Source: Mauremys mutica
Lineage: Eukaryota > Chordata > Testudines > Geoemydidae
Assembly: GCF_020497125.1 (NCBI RefSeq)
Contig: NC_059073.1
Span: 11,429,225 to 11,493,224, forward strand
DNA length: 64,000 bases
Direction: 5' to 3'
A program made the translations under genes and the position numbers. Numbering within the stretch: the stretch's first letter is position 1; each line of letters opens with the position of its first letter. Shown in pieces: positions 52,890-63,689 of this stretch. Below the pieces are notes generated by a model that worked only from the letters and a program-made list of their open reading frames with translations, was not told where the DNA came from and made no database searches.

Positions 52890-53700
52890 CAACACGACCC
52901 AATGGCTGGAGTCAGTATGGTTGCCTTGGGGGATCAGGACAGTGTGGACTAATGGCAAAAGTCAATATGGCTGCCCCTGGGACTTGGGGTGTACAGCCTA
53001 GTGGCCTGAGTCAATATAGCAGCCCTTAGTTTCAGGGCTGCGCAGCCTAGTCACCAGAGTCTATACATCTGCCCTTGGGGTCAGGACTGTGCAGCTTTAT
53101 AACAAGAGTCAGTATAACTTCCCTCAGGGTATCAGGGCTGTGCAGCCCAACGACCAGAGCCAATATGGCTGCCCTTAGGGTCAGGGCTGCATGGGCCAAT
53201 GACCAGAGCCAATACGGCTGCCCAAAGGCACTGGCTTCCTCCTTTCCCCAGAGGTGCTCAACTCCTGCTCAGCCCCAGCCCCCACTCCACCCCTTTCCCC
53301 CAGGCCCCACCTGCCTCTTCCCACCCCCACTACACCCCTGTACCACCTCTTCCCCACATCTTCCTGTCCAGTTCCACCCCCTCTCCCAAGCACACCACAT
53401 CTCCCAGCACCTCCTACATGCCATGGAACAGCTGATTGTGGTGGGCAGCAGGCCCTGGGAGGGAGGAGATGCAGGGGAGCTGGCTGCCAGTGGGTGCTAA
53501 GCACCCACAAATAATTTTCTGTGTGTACTTCAAGGCTGGAGCACCACAGAGTCAGCACTGATGTGGCCACCCCCTGGGTTTAGGGCTGCATGTCCTAATG
53601 GCTGGAATCAATATGGCTGCCCTTGGGTTCAGGACTGCATGACCCAATGACCAGAGTCAGTGTCTTCCCTGGGGATCAAGGCTGTGTGGCCTAATGGCCA
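52890..53700. repeat. Degenerate tandem repeat, about 49-bp period, split by a MITE
   Basis: The phrase GAGTCAATATGGCTGCCC recurs with its start at 52911, 52961, 53010, 53059, 53108, 53159 and 53208, a spacing of 49-51 bp, and again at 53607 and 53656. Units diverge by roughly 20-30% by eye. The gap 53226-53565 is an insertion. Confidence 0.85.
53226..53565 (-). mobile_element. hAT-like MITE, same family as 5707-6082, reverse orientation
   Basis: CCAGTGGGTGCTAAGCACCC and AAGGCTGGAGCACCACAGAG near the right edge are the reverse complement of the palindrome and GGGCTGGAGCACCC motif at 5.7 kb. The left part is pyrimidine-rich CCCC/TTCC text. It interrupts the 49-bp tandem repeat. Possible target duplication GGCACTGG/AGCACTGA is only 6 of 8. 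Confidence 0.6.
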
Positions 53701-54715
53701 GGGGCCACCACAACCAAGGGGTGGTGATGGCCAGGTAGGGGGACCTGGGCCCTCCCTGCTCCACTGGGTCCCAGCCCAGGGCCCTGTCATCAGCAAATGT
53801 GATCACCATCTAGTCAGCAGGGATCCTACCATAACATGCTAACCTTCCCTGGCTGGGAGATACCACTCACCCCACCTCCCAGGGCCACTTCCTACTGTGT
53901 CTCCAGAAGCCATGCATCACTGGGGTCTCCAAGCTCCTCAATGTGGGTAGCTCCCTGGGATTCTGGCTCCAGTTGGCTGGCCACAGGTCTCTAGTCTGGT
54001 CCTTGGGATCTCTGGTTCCCACCTTTAAATGCTAAGGCAGCACCTGGGCTGGAGCCTCCACCAAGCATTCTCCCTCCTCAGTAGTCAGCCTAGAATGAGC
54101 TGGGCAGCTCCCTTTTATACTGGGGCAGCAATTGGAGCATGCCCAGTACAGTCTGAAGGGTGGGACTTCCACTGCCCATGGAATGAGGTTAACCCTTTCT
54201 TGCCTAGTGAGGGGTATGCACAGTTCATACTTCCTCAGTTTAATAAATCAGTTAGTTTTAAAAGCAAAACACATGTTGATAAGCTTAACTTTATTTGCTT
54301 ACATTTATGGCATATTTAAGGGAGAGAGTTTTTTTTTTAACTAATAAAACACTATTTTAAAATGCTATTTTTGTACATTTTAATTGAATTCCAATAGCCA
54401 TCCAAATGCTGCTTGACACAAATCCCGAGTAAAGAAAGTATCATCTGGTAAAGAAATGTGTCATTCACCATTTTCTAACTTTACAAAACATAATAAAGAA
54501 ATTACAATCCTTTGAATCATTGTGTTATAGAAGAATTCTGAAAATATCATGGACCGTGTAACCAATGAAAAAAATATTGGAGATGACTGGAACTCAGCAA
54601 ATGCTAGTTAGAGATCTTATGACAAGAAATATTTGATTTGCAGGCATATTTTAAGAGGTTCCGCAGTCAAATAATGTTTATGGGCACTGAAGAACATGAG
54701 GTAGAAAAAGATCTT
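53701..54715. other. No gene seen
   Basis: GC-moderate to 54120, then AT-rich. CTTTTATACTGGGGCAGCAA at 54112 could be a promoter-like box in an unresolved repeat. No coding domain. Confidence 0.4.
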
Positions 54716-55572
54716 GATTCTTGACAGTCAGGTGGCAAAATTTGCAGATGATACAAAACCACTCAAGATAGTTAAGTCCCAAGCAGAGTACAACCCTCTA
54801 TAAAGGAAGGGATAGCTCAGTGGTTTGCATATTGGCCTACTAAACCCAGTGTTATAAGTTCAATCCTTGAAGGGGCCACTTAGGGATCTGGGGCAAAATA
54901 GGTACTTGGTCCTGCTAGTGAAGGCAGGGGGCTGGACTCAATGACCTTTCAGGGTCCCTTCCAGCTCTATGTGATAGGTGTATCTCCATATTTTTATTTT
55001 TTTAATCTAACAAAACTGCATGACTGGGCAACAAAATGGCAGATGAAATTCAGTGCTGATAAATGCAAAGTAATGCACATTGGAAAGCATAATCCCAACT
55101 ATACATATAAAATGATGGGGTCCAAATTAGCTATTCCTACTCAAGAAAGAGATCTTGGCTTCATTGCGGATAGTTCTCTGAAAACATACATTCAATGTGC
55201 AGCGGCAGTCAAAAAGTGAACAGAATGTTGGAAATCATTAAGAAAGGGATAGATAAGACAGAAAATACCATATTGCCACTGTATAAATCCATGGTATGCC
55301 TACATCTTGAATACTGTGTGCAGATGTGGTCACCCCATCTCAGAAAAGATATATTGAAATTGGATAAGGTACAGAGAAGGGCAACAAAAATGATTAGGTG
55401 TATGGAACGGTTTCCATATGAGGAGCAATTAATAAGACTGGGACTTTTCAGCTTGGAAAAGAGATGAATAAGGAGGGATATGACAGAGGTCTATAAAATC
55501 ATGACTGGTGTGGAGACAGTAAATAAGGAAGTGTTATTTACTCCTTCTGATAACACATGAACTAGGGGTCAC
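54716..55572 (+). pseudogene. CR1-like LINE reverse transcriptase, interrupted by a SINE
   Basis: Before the SINE, 54733-54790 encodes VAKFADDTKPLKIVKSQAE, which contains the catalytic FADD box. After it, from about 55003, the DNA encodes NLTKLHDWATKWQMKFSADK, CKVMHIGKHNPNYTYKMMGS, a frameshift near 55215, then VNRMLEIIKKGIDKTENTIL, LHLEYCVQMWSPHLRKDILK and VQRRATKMIRCMERFPYEEQ. It ends near 55572 inside the C-terminal domain without a 3' UTR. Same subfamily as 26930-27695. Confidence 0.9.
54803..55002 (+). mobile_element. tRNA-derived SINE (tortoise Cry I type) inside a CR1
   Basis: A box TAGCTCAGTGG at 54813-54823 and B box GTTCAATCC at 54858-54866 are both canonical RNA polymerase III promoter elements. 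The body reads GGGCCACTTAGGGATCTGGG and the tail GGGGCTGGACTCAATGACCT. It splits the CR1 reverse transcriptase between FADD and KLHDW, so it is younger than that LINE. Confidence 0.92.
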
Positions 55573-55574
55573 AC

Positions 55575-55760
55575 AAGTATACATCCTTTCTCCCACCCTT
55601 TGTCTGTCCTGTCCATTTAGACTGTAAGCTCTTTGGAGCAAGGACTGAGTCTTACAATGCGTATGTACAGCACCTGGCACAAGGGGGTCAGTCTCAGATG
55701 GAACCTGCAACACTACAGTTCTACAGGTAACAATAATGGTGGGATGACTATAGACAAGAA
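55575..55760 (+). mobile_element. Family A MITE
   Basis: CACCCTTTGTCTGTCCTGTC, GACTGTAAGCTCTTTGGAGC and CAGCACCTGGCACAAGGGGG match the 14.7-kb copy motif by motif. Confidence 0.65.
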
Positions 55761-57134
55761 CGCAGGTAGTCTGCATTGGCCTATCGCTTCTGACCTATCC
55801 TTTGCTTTGCATTTCATTATCAATTCCAAGCCCTCCTGGAGTCCTCTTTCATTTGGATATTTTATTCTTTCCTTGGTAAAGTTCAGAAACTTTCTCAATG
55901 CGCTGGTTGGAGGTTTTTACAAGGCTCTTTATTAATAAAAATAATGACCATGAGGAAGATGCAATTCTGTTAACAGTGTAATGACTTTGGGTACTGCCAT
56001 TGCTGTATATTTTTTTATTGGTGTAATCTGTTGTTTTCATTCTGTTGCCATAATGAAAGTAACAAATTAAAGGAAGCCTTATGCAAATTATACATTAAAA
56101 TAGTGTGTTTATTCGCCTTTCTTAGCAAAAGACAAGCTACTGCCGTAAGGACCGTTAACTCCTTCATGTCCACATGTTTGTTAAAGAGAAAATGCAAGAA
56201 GGCGAAAAAGAGCCATGATTATTTATTAGCCTTGCAAAAGAAAATGCCTGAAAGGGAAACAACTGAGAAACAAGAGTGGATTTTCATTCTTCTGAGGAGA
56301 AATTCACCCATTTTTAGAGGACCAGCACAAGATTTATCCACCACTTAAATCAGATTTATGTCCTTCAGCCCAATACTAGACCAAAAAAAATTGACTCAAT
56401 TCAGGATGCTATTAAGCATTCAGTCTCACTGAAGTCAATGGAACTTAACCATGAGCTTAAAGTTAAGCACGTGTTTTACGTGTTTTCCTGAATAAGAACA
56501 GATTTAAGCATTTGCTTGGACTTAAATTTACCTACTTTCCGGAATCAGGGCCTCAACAGGCGCATAACTTAAGTTACTTAAGTTTTTGCAGGATCAGAGC
56601 CACCGAGTTGAAGTGGGAATAAAGTAAGGCTGGTAACAATTTTGAAATTTCACTGGAATTTTGAAATTTGAAGAGGAATAAAAAATTACAATGAACTGTT
56701 TGCACCATCTCCTACCAGCTACAGAACTGGTCAAAAATTGTCAAAATATCAAATATCTATTTAAATATTAGAAATCAAGAACAAAATTCAAAAAAAATTC
56801 CAATTTTTCCCCCCCTACACCCAGTTCTAGAGTTAAATGTGGAACAGGGCCACTCCACATGGATGAATTTCACCCATGCAGCAGAATTTTTAACAGCTAA
56901 ATAAAAATATGTAAAAAGAAAGATTTTATTTTAATTTCATTTTCTACCTCACTCTTTTTTCCTACCCCCATTTCAGCACATTGTCTTTGTCTCTCTCCTT
57001 TCCTTCATGTCTCACCTTGTGTAATCCCTGTTATCCACTATGAAATCTTTTGTGGCTCCCCGGTGCTGTTAGTCATGTCAGTGGCTTCTTCACATACATT
57101 AAATGCTGGCCTGACGGGCCCAGAGATTGAAATT
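55761..57134. other. No gene; possible MITE core at 56415-56560
   Basis: CACTGAAGTCAATGGAACTT and TTAAAGTTAAGCACGTG at 56428-56475 resemble a palindromic sauropsid MITE. Frames of about 100 codons have no domain. AT-rich. Confidence 0.4.
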
Positions 57135-57655
57135 CTCGTAGACTCAGACTCATAGACTTTAAGGTCAGAAGGGACCATTATGATCATCTAGTCTGACCTC
57201 CTGCACAATGCAGGCCACAGAATCTCACCCATCCACTTCTGTAACAAACCCCTGACCTATGTCTGAGTTATTGAAGTCCTCAAATTGTGGTTTGAAGACC
57301 TAAAGCTGCAGAGAATCCTCCAGCAAGTGACCCGTGCCCCATGCTACAGAGGAAGGCGAAAAACCTCCAGGGCCTCTGCCAATCTGCCCTGGAGGAAAAT
57401 TCCTTCTCGACCCCAAATATGGCAATCAGCTAAACCCTGAGCATGTGAGCAAGACTCACCAGCCAGCACCCAGGAAACAATTCTCTGTAGTAACTCAGAT
57501 CCTACCCATCTAACATCCCCATCACAGACCACTGGGCATACTTAGCTGCTGATAATCAAAGATCAGTTGCCAAATTAATTGCCAAAATTAGGCTATCTCA
57601 TCATACCATTCCCTCCATAAACTTATCAAGCTTAGTCTTGAAGCCAGATATGTCA
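57135..57655 (-). mobile_element. CR1-like LINE 3' region (longest copy of this subfamily here)
   Basis: Reads CTTTAAGGTCAGAAGGGACC, ATCATCTAGTCTGACCTCCT and TGCAGGCCACAGAATCTCAC, and ends near CATAAACTTATCAAGCTTAG. Shorter copies are at 31458 and 43955. It is assigned to CR1 by the tail style and memory of the family. No reverse transcriptase motif is included. Confidence 0.6.
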
Positions 57656-58047
57656 GAAATTCTCCTTCTAACCCCAGAGCAGGTTCAGCAATACCAGCTT
57701 CCACCACCCCACCAGTGTTCGTCATCTGCCACCTACATGTCCCTGACCCCTCCAGGAGAAAAAGGAGACTGTCACCCTGCCAGAATCCAGGGGAGCACTG
57801 TCTGCAACATGACGTTGGGCCTGATCCAAAGCTTTAGGAGCCTGGTCATATTTTTGTTACTGGTGTCATGGGAACAGCACTATCAAAGTCAAACATGCAC
57901 GACATGGGATATAAAGTTGGTTGGGCCAATGCTGTCTGGGAAGGAAGGACAATGACTGGGTTAGAGTTTTGGAAACAGTGATGAGGGAAACTGCTGCAAG
58001 GCGGAGCTGCGTTTAAACAGAGAGGTGGGGGAAGGGAAGTTAGCTTA
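57656..58047. other. No gene; short segment shared with 61.8 kb
   Basis: GCCACCTACATGTCCCTGAC and GGAGAAAAAGGAGACTGTCA at about 57728-57772 match 61787-61832 closely, suggesting an unrecognised repeat. The 105-codon frame has no domain. Confidence 0.4.
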
Positions 58048-58605
58048 AGAAAAAAGGCTAAGTGACTTCCTCAAGGTCATACAGGCAGGGCCGGCTCCAG
58101 AGCCCAGCGGGGCAAGCACCCGCCTGGGGCGGCCCTTTCCCGGGGGGGCGGCAGACTGGGCCGGCGGACCTGCCGCAGTCATGCCTGCGGGAGGTCCACC
58201 GGAGCCCCGGGAGCAGCGGACCTGCCGCAGGCATGACTGCGGAAGGGACGCTCGGCCGGCGGCTCCAGTGGACCTCCCGCAGGCATGACTGCGGACGGTT
58301 CGCTGGTCCCGCGGCTCGGCTGGACCTCCCGCAGGCATGCCTGCGGCAGCTCAACCGGAGCCACCGGACCAGCGAACCGCCCGCAGCTGCGGGAGGTCCA
58401 GCCGAGCCGCGCGACCAGCGGACCCTCCGCAGTCATGCCCGCGGGAGGTCCGCTGCTCCCGCGGCTCGGGGGCGCCTCCCGGGCATGACTGCTTGGGGCG
58501 GCCAAATTTGTAGAGCCGCCCCTGAATACAGGAAAACTGTTCCAGAACTGGAAATTGAACACAGGCTTCTCAAGTCTAACTTTAGTGCTCTATCCTTCAA
58601 AATAG
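58048..58605 (-). mobile_element. Family A MITE split by a hAT element
   Basis: The left piece reads AAGTGACTTCCTCAAGGTCA and the right piece GAACTGGAAATTGAACACAG. Together they match the second half of family A (compare 20130-20240). The interruption at 58086-58524 carries the host duplication. Confidence 0.65.
58086..58524 (+). mobile_element. hAT-type MITE (CAGGGCCGGCTCC family), 439 bp, CpG-rich
   Basis: Ends CAGGGCCGGCTC and GAGCCGCCCCTG match the 17.5-kb copy exactly, and the length is identical. Flanks CATACAGG (58078-58085) and AATACAGG (58525-58532) match at 7 of 8. The interior repeats CCTCCCGCAGGCATG and its inverse. The arginine-rich frames are compositional. Confidence 0.92.
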
Positions 58606-58768
58606 AGGTGGGCTGGTCAGGTGCAGGTTCAACTTCACAGCTGAAACTTTTGTCTCTAATAAGCTGAAGCCAAACCTCCTAAATTTGGGAAAAGTTGAAA
58701 TTTGGATCCCAATTTTGCAACTGCCATTTGGGAATTCCAGATCCAGCATTTTGATTTGCCTATTATGG

Positions 58769-58770
58769 GA

Positions 58771-58802
<32 letters not shown>

Positions 58803-58803
58803 A
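58769..58803. repeat. (GAAA)n microsatellite
   Basis: About eight consecutive GAAA units, purine-pure on the plus strand. Confidence 0.95.
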
Positions 58804-59105
58804 AAAGATTTTTCAGATTGCTCATGCATTTGGTCCATAGTTGTGATTTTGAAAAGAAATTCTTAAGTCTTGCAGGGTTTGAATGTAGCTGTGAGTATTT
58901 CACCCAGCCCTGGTAAAGGGCCAAATGGAATCTTTCCGTTTGTCCTCCTCTTCTTTCCCTTGCTGGTCCTGCTTGCAAGGTGCTGTAAATCCTGCTCTCA
59001 CAGCTCCTGTTTGCCCAGAGTTAAGAGCTCTGCAACGGAAGCCATTTGCACTGCACAGCAACAATTAACTTTAGTAGTCCTACAAAATTATGAACATCTT
59101 TTGTG

Positions 59106-59119
59106 CCAGTAGATGGCGC
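59106..59119 (+). promoter_or_regulatory. CTCF-type binding site candidate
   Basis: CCAGTAGATGGCGC fits the CTCF core CCASYAGRKGGCRS at all 14 positions. CTCF is a zinc-finger insulator and loop-anchor protein. Sequence match alone does not show occupancy. Confidence 0.6.
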
Positions 59120-59344
59120 TCTGTTAACTAGCCAGATATGTTCCCATATATGGAGCTATATCACTCTTATCTATAACTCCTCTAACACCCATGACCTTGC
59201 TTTCCCCAGGAATTGAAATTGGGTGGGGGGGATGTTCGAATATACGGGGGGTGCTGACATGAGGGCGATGGCAGGCTGTATGGTACCATAGTAAAAACTG
59301 AAAAATGTTTCACGACCATTTTATTAGATTTAACTCATGTTTTA
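59120..59344. other. No gene seen
   Basis: Short stretch between the CTCF-like site and a CR1 fragment. GTGGGGGGGATG and CGGGGGGTGC G-runs occur at 59223-59250. Confidence 0.4.
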
Positions 59345-59505
59345 ACATCATCCCAGAAATTAAAGTTGGCTGCTCGCCTTCCTTCCTTTTGTCAGGATCC
59401 TGAACTCGACCATCTCATGGTCACTGCTGCCCAGGTTGTCACCCACTTCTATTTCCTCTACCAATTCTTCCCTGTTTGTGAGCAGTCCTGGCAAGCCCTA
59501 CCACA
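59345..59505 (-). pseudogene. CR1 LINE endonuclease C-terminal fragment
   Basis: On the minus strand the DNA encodes LLTNREELVEEIEVGDNLGS and then SDHEMVEFRILTKGRKASS. SDHEMVEF holds the conserved SDH active-site motif of APE-type LINE endonucleases, in the context typical of CR1 ORF2. It is a short internal fragment, missed by simple ORF length cut-offs. Confidence 0.75.
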
Positions 59506-60734
59506 AATTAAGCACTGAAGGAGACTCCCTCATTTGTGCACTCAAAGTACAGTTCTGCTGCCCTTTACTCAGACAATAAGGATAACAACATTTCATGACC
59601 CCCACATTCAAATTTAAATTTTTTATGAAAGCTAATGTTAAAATTATATAATATACAGGTTGAGAAACGAGTGTTTGTACATCTAGGTGTCATTCGGTTA
59701 CACAATCCAAGGAGCAGCTTACATGCCAGAGGCTGTGCGTGAACAGCCCAGGAGTTGGGGTTCTCACAGCAGAGCAGAGTAAGCCTGGTTCCCAGAGTTA
59801 AGGATTGGAGTGACCTAGCAGATCACCGGTCCGGATAACACCAGAGGGGAATGTCACAAAAGCCTACACAATATGGCGTCCAGCTCAGACAGCATGAGAG
59901 CTCTGCTGAGCACACAGACTGCCTCAAGATATATTCTGGTACGGATGCTCAGGAGTAGCAAGCTGATGTGTTTTGTAGAGAAGCCTCACTGAAGCATTTG
60001 CTTTTGGGAGAAAGAAAATGAAAAATGTACATAGAATGTTTGCCAAGAGATAGGAGGGGAGAGGAGTAAGTCAACACATTGGACTTATCAACCTGGGCAG
60101 TGTCTAGTCTGTAAGCAAAAAACTCTTCTCAGAGTGAATTCTCTCTGGGTGAGGATGCAGTACTTGGCAGCATGGTCACTTGCAAATTAACTTTCTTTGA
60201 GTGGCTTAGGGTTGTTGCATCTTTGTTGCTTGAGTGATATGCCATGGATTATGTGTGGACAGCGTGTCCATAGCAATGTATGTCATAAAATCTCTGGATG
60301 ACACTTCTGATCTCTGGGAAAGGAACTGTGACTCTTGTGAGTCTCAGCGTGCCAGGACCTTTGCTGTGCAAATACATTATTCATGTGTTTGTGACAACGA
60401 GATGTGAGGCTCATGTGCTTTATGTGTGTTTTTTGTATAGCTCAGAAATGGTCTTCAGGAAATGCAGGGTTATTGCCTGGGATTGGGACGTGCTGTGGCT
60501 GCACTGGGCTCTTTGTGTTGCTTGTTGAAGCCTTGTTTATGTTCCTGGGTGAAGTGGAATCTGGTAATGAGAAGAATGTTAATAGCCTTTAGTTTGCATT
60601 ACAAGGGTGTCATATGTTGTTTTTGGGCCACAACAATGCTTTGCATTCATAGCATCTACCTGTTTTCATCTAAAATGTCAAAGGGTTTAACATTAATTAA
60701 CATTCATTAATTGATTTAGCTTCCTAATGCCCAG
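59506..60734. other. No gene seen
   Basis: Frames of up to 82 codons overlap at 60298-60710 with no domain. No repeat termini were found. Confidence 0.45.
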
Positions 60735-60967
60735 GTTAAGTAGGTATTTATTATTACTGATTATATTTCTATTGACTTAATGGCTAAGGATCCCAATCAG
60801 AGATCAGGGCCCAATAGCCCTAGGCACTGCACAAACCTACAACAGAAGAACAGAACCCTGCCCCCAGGAAGCATTATTATATTTAGGAGGAAATTACAGC
60901 TCCAAACATCCCTGAGCAAGAGCAGTTAATTCAAAATCTGAACCCAGACCTGAATCGTAATCAGTCC
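60735..60967 (-). mobile_element. Family A MITE
   Basis: GATCAGGGCCCAATAGCCCT followed by AGGCACTGCACAAACCTACA and CAGAACCCTGCCCCCAGGAA match the reverse family A core and following segment. Confidence 0.6.
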
Positions 60968-60980
60968 CTGTCTTTATAAT

Positions 60981-61114
60981 CAAGTATCAGAGGGGTAGCC
61001 GTGTTAGTCTGGATCTGTAAAAGCAGCAAAGAGTCCTGTGGCTAACAGACTAACAGACGTTTTGAAGCATGAGCTTTCATGGGTGAATACATGCATGCGA
61101 TGAAGGACTCTTTG
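60981..61114 (+). mobile_element. Inverted-repeat retroelement insertion, second copy, with 13-bp target duplication
   Basis: Begins CAAGTATCAGAGGGGTAGCC exactly as at 33945 and contains GTAAAAGCAGCAAAGAGTCC and GCATGAGCTTTCATGGGTGA. It is flanked by the exact 13-bp repeat CTGTCTTTATAAT at 60968-60980 and 61115-61127. The second arm is shortened to GGACTCTTTG. Two copies with the same start but different target sites confirm a mobile unit. Confidence 0.8.
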
Positions 61115-61384
61115 CTGTCTTTATAATGGGCCAAATCAAATTCCCAGCTGAAATCCAGATAAATATTTTGAGGCTGGAGCCTCTCTCAATTTAGGAAGAA
61201 ACATGTTCACTAGTAAATATATTGTAGGGGAAAATTCTGCACTGGTGTTCTCCACTGTTAACCCGTACGAGACACACCATCTGTCACCAGGGCCTGCGTT
61301 GTCAGACCTCTAGAGGACTTTCCCTGTGTCTAAATGCTCAAAACTTCCAAGTCAGGGCCTCTAAAATTATGAGACTGTAAAAAT

Positions 61385-61560
61385 GCAGTGTAATTCCAGT
61401 TATCCAAATTCCCATTAGCCAAAAATCCTAGTTATCCAAATCCACAGGATGTCCCCCATGTAGCCCTATGTTAGTTAATAGCACTTCTGTTTATCTGAAT
61501 GCCCAGTTATCCAAAAGTCTCAGATGTCCCCAGGCCATTTGGATAAACAGGAGTGTAGAG
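61385..61560 (+). mobile_element. Tigger/pogo-like MITE
   Basis: Repeated TTATCCAAA, TTATCTGAA and the reverse TTTGGATAA phrases (61398-61410, 61431-61440, 61490-61515, 61539-61547) are typical of Tigger-type ends. Terminal TA duplications are not clear. Confidence 0.45.
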
Positions 61561-63689
61561 CACTACATCTGTGGTTCTTTTTATTTGGAACTGGCATCTG
61601 CTTGGGGAGTTTCTGGGATCCCTGACTTCCTGCTAGTAGCAGTAGTGAAGCAGCATCCACATCTGAGGGGAAAAGGAATATCTAAGCTAGGGGAGTCTCC
61701 TATCAGCCCTTTATGGGAAGATCTGTTCCCCCTGCTGGTTCCCTTCCCCTCCAGGGAGTGCAGGGGGAAAGAGAGGGACCCTGCCTGCCACCTCCATGTC
61801 CCTCACCCCCTTCAGGGGAAAAAGGAGACTGGCACCTGGCTCCTTCATTTCCTTGTCCCCATTCTCCTTCGTGAGCCTAGTCCCAAGTCTCTTTGCCACT
61901 TGATGCCAACACCCTTGATGTCGAACAGCCATAAAGAACCTGCCCTCCTGTCCAGGCACTGGCTGGAGCTGCATCCCTCGTGCCCCACTGAATCCCAGAG
62001 CTGCTCAGAGACACCACCACCATTGGTGCTAGCTTTTCCTGGAAGGGTAGAGAAGAGGAGGGGGATGACTCTCCCACAGAGGTCAATGAAGCTGGCCAGG
62101 CATATAGAGAAGTGTAAACTACACCATCCTAATAGGGTGCATAGCAGCTGCCTCTCCCTGTTCACCCCCCAGAAGGCACTGAGCCGTGCCGGGTGCAAAC
62201 ACTCGCTGCCTGCCCCAGTGATGAAACTCTCTGACACACACGGTCATAGCTAGGCATAGCAGCCCCAGTAATTGGGCTGGGCACTGAGGATCTCTGCAGG
62301 AGAAAGAGGGTGGAGGGGAAAGCAGAATTCTCCCCCCATACAGTGGAGTGGGGCTGAATCCACTCTGGAGGTTATTCCTGTCCAGAGCCTAGCGTCCCTT
62401 CCCCAGGCTCCACAGAGGAGCAGATGGCAGGTTCTTTCCTGCTCCCAGACTACACAGGAGGGTGGGCACTGCACTGCGGTGGGGGATCCAATCCTACTTG
62501 CGGTCTCCCAAAGTGGCTCTCCATAACGGGGTATTGGGGTGAGGCACGGATGGGAACCCACAGGTCATTCCCCTACACAGCACCACAATCTGCTTTTACA
62601 CACACGTTTATTACCAGAGCCATGATACAGGAAGGTGCTTAGAGAGAGAGATTCAAGAACAGCTGTTACAAGAGTGCAGGATACGTCCTTCTGAGCATCC
62701 GCTGGTGAGTTTCCTTGAAACTGATCTCATTTTATGCTCACCTTATTGTCTGGCTGAATTATTTTTGAATGGGGTGAATTGGCTGCATCCAGTTAGCTGG
62801 TTGTTCTCAAGTGCTAAATTGGGGCTTAATGAAATCAGAATGAGATTATCAACTGTAACCAGGCTGTGACTTTTCTTAAATGACATAATGCATCATACTA
62901 AGATCCACTTGTCTTCCTCAATCAATTGTATAACATTAACTCCTCAAGCCAAGATAAGGAACTGGGAAGGGGCGTTTCTTTTTCGGAGAGCATTGAAATT
63001 TGAAAGACTCAAGGTTATTTGAGCAAAGAACTGGAAATGAATCTTGCATTATCTGAAAGCAGTTCCCAGCCCATATCAGGAAACAAAGTCTTATGTGTTA
63101 AATATGCAGCAAGGATGCTACAGTGTTGAAAAGACCAGAGACTAATCACATTGCAGTCTGTGTTGACTGAGAAGCTTTCCTGTTTTCTAGGCAGAACTCG
63201 AAACCTAAATGAGATTGTAATGCATTAAAGAGCACCGAGGAACTATCCTGAACTTAGTCCAAACATGAGAAATCTGCTACACAAAGGTTTTTCCATGTAT
63301 TTTTTGTAAGAAAATGATGGTGTTTTTTACACCTACCACAGCTGCCTTTGTGTCTGTGACCAAATCTGAAGTGAGAGAACAGGGGTGGGGGTGAGGGCAA
63401 ATGATTCTCTACCTTGATAAATAGTGAAAATGTGATTTTTTCCCCCCCAACCACCACAGTGAAAATCTGAGTCTAGGTCTTTCAGCTGATGTAAGCCACC
63501 CCAGCTCCACTGGCTTCAATTTACATCATCTAAAAATCTTGCTCTGTGGTCACAAATATTGGGCCAGATTGTGATATCCTCACCTAAGCTGAATGGTCTC
63601 TTGAACAGCCACGCTGAAGCCATTAAAACGTCTTGTGGAGTAAAGTACACCTCAGTGTGTGTAAGGATATTACAGTCTGTGTATTGCAA
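61561..63689. other. No gene supported
   Basis: The 261-codon plus frame (61468-62253) begins inside the Tigger-like element, is overlapped by a 130-codon frame on the other strand, and has no recognisable domain. Part of it (61787-61832) is shared with 57.7 kb, suggesting an interspersed repeat. From 62640 on, AT-rich and unique-looking. Confidence 0.5.

Noticed and set aside
54803..54875. Functional tRNA gene
   Set aside because: A and B boxes are present, but the sequence lacks a complete cloverleaf and continues into a SINE body and LINE-like tail.
61468..62253. 261-codon coding region
   Set aside because: Starts in a Tigger-like repeat, no domain, competing minus-strand frames, and part is shared with another locus.
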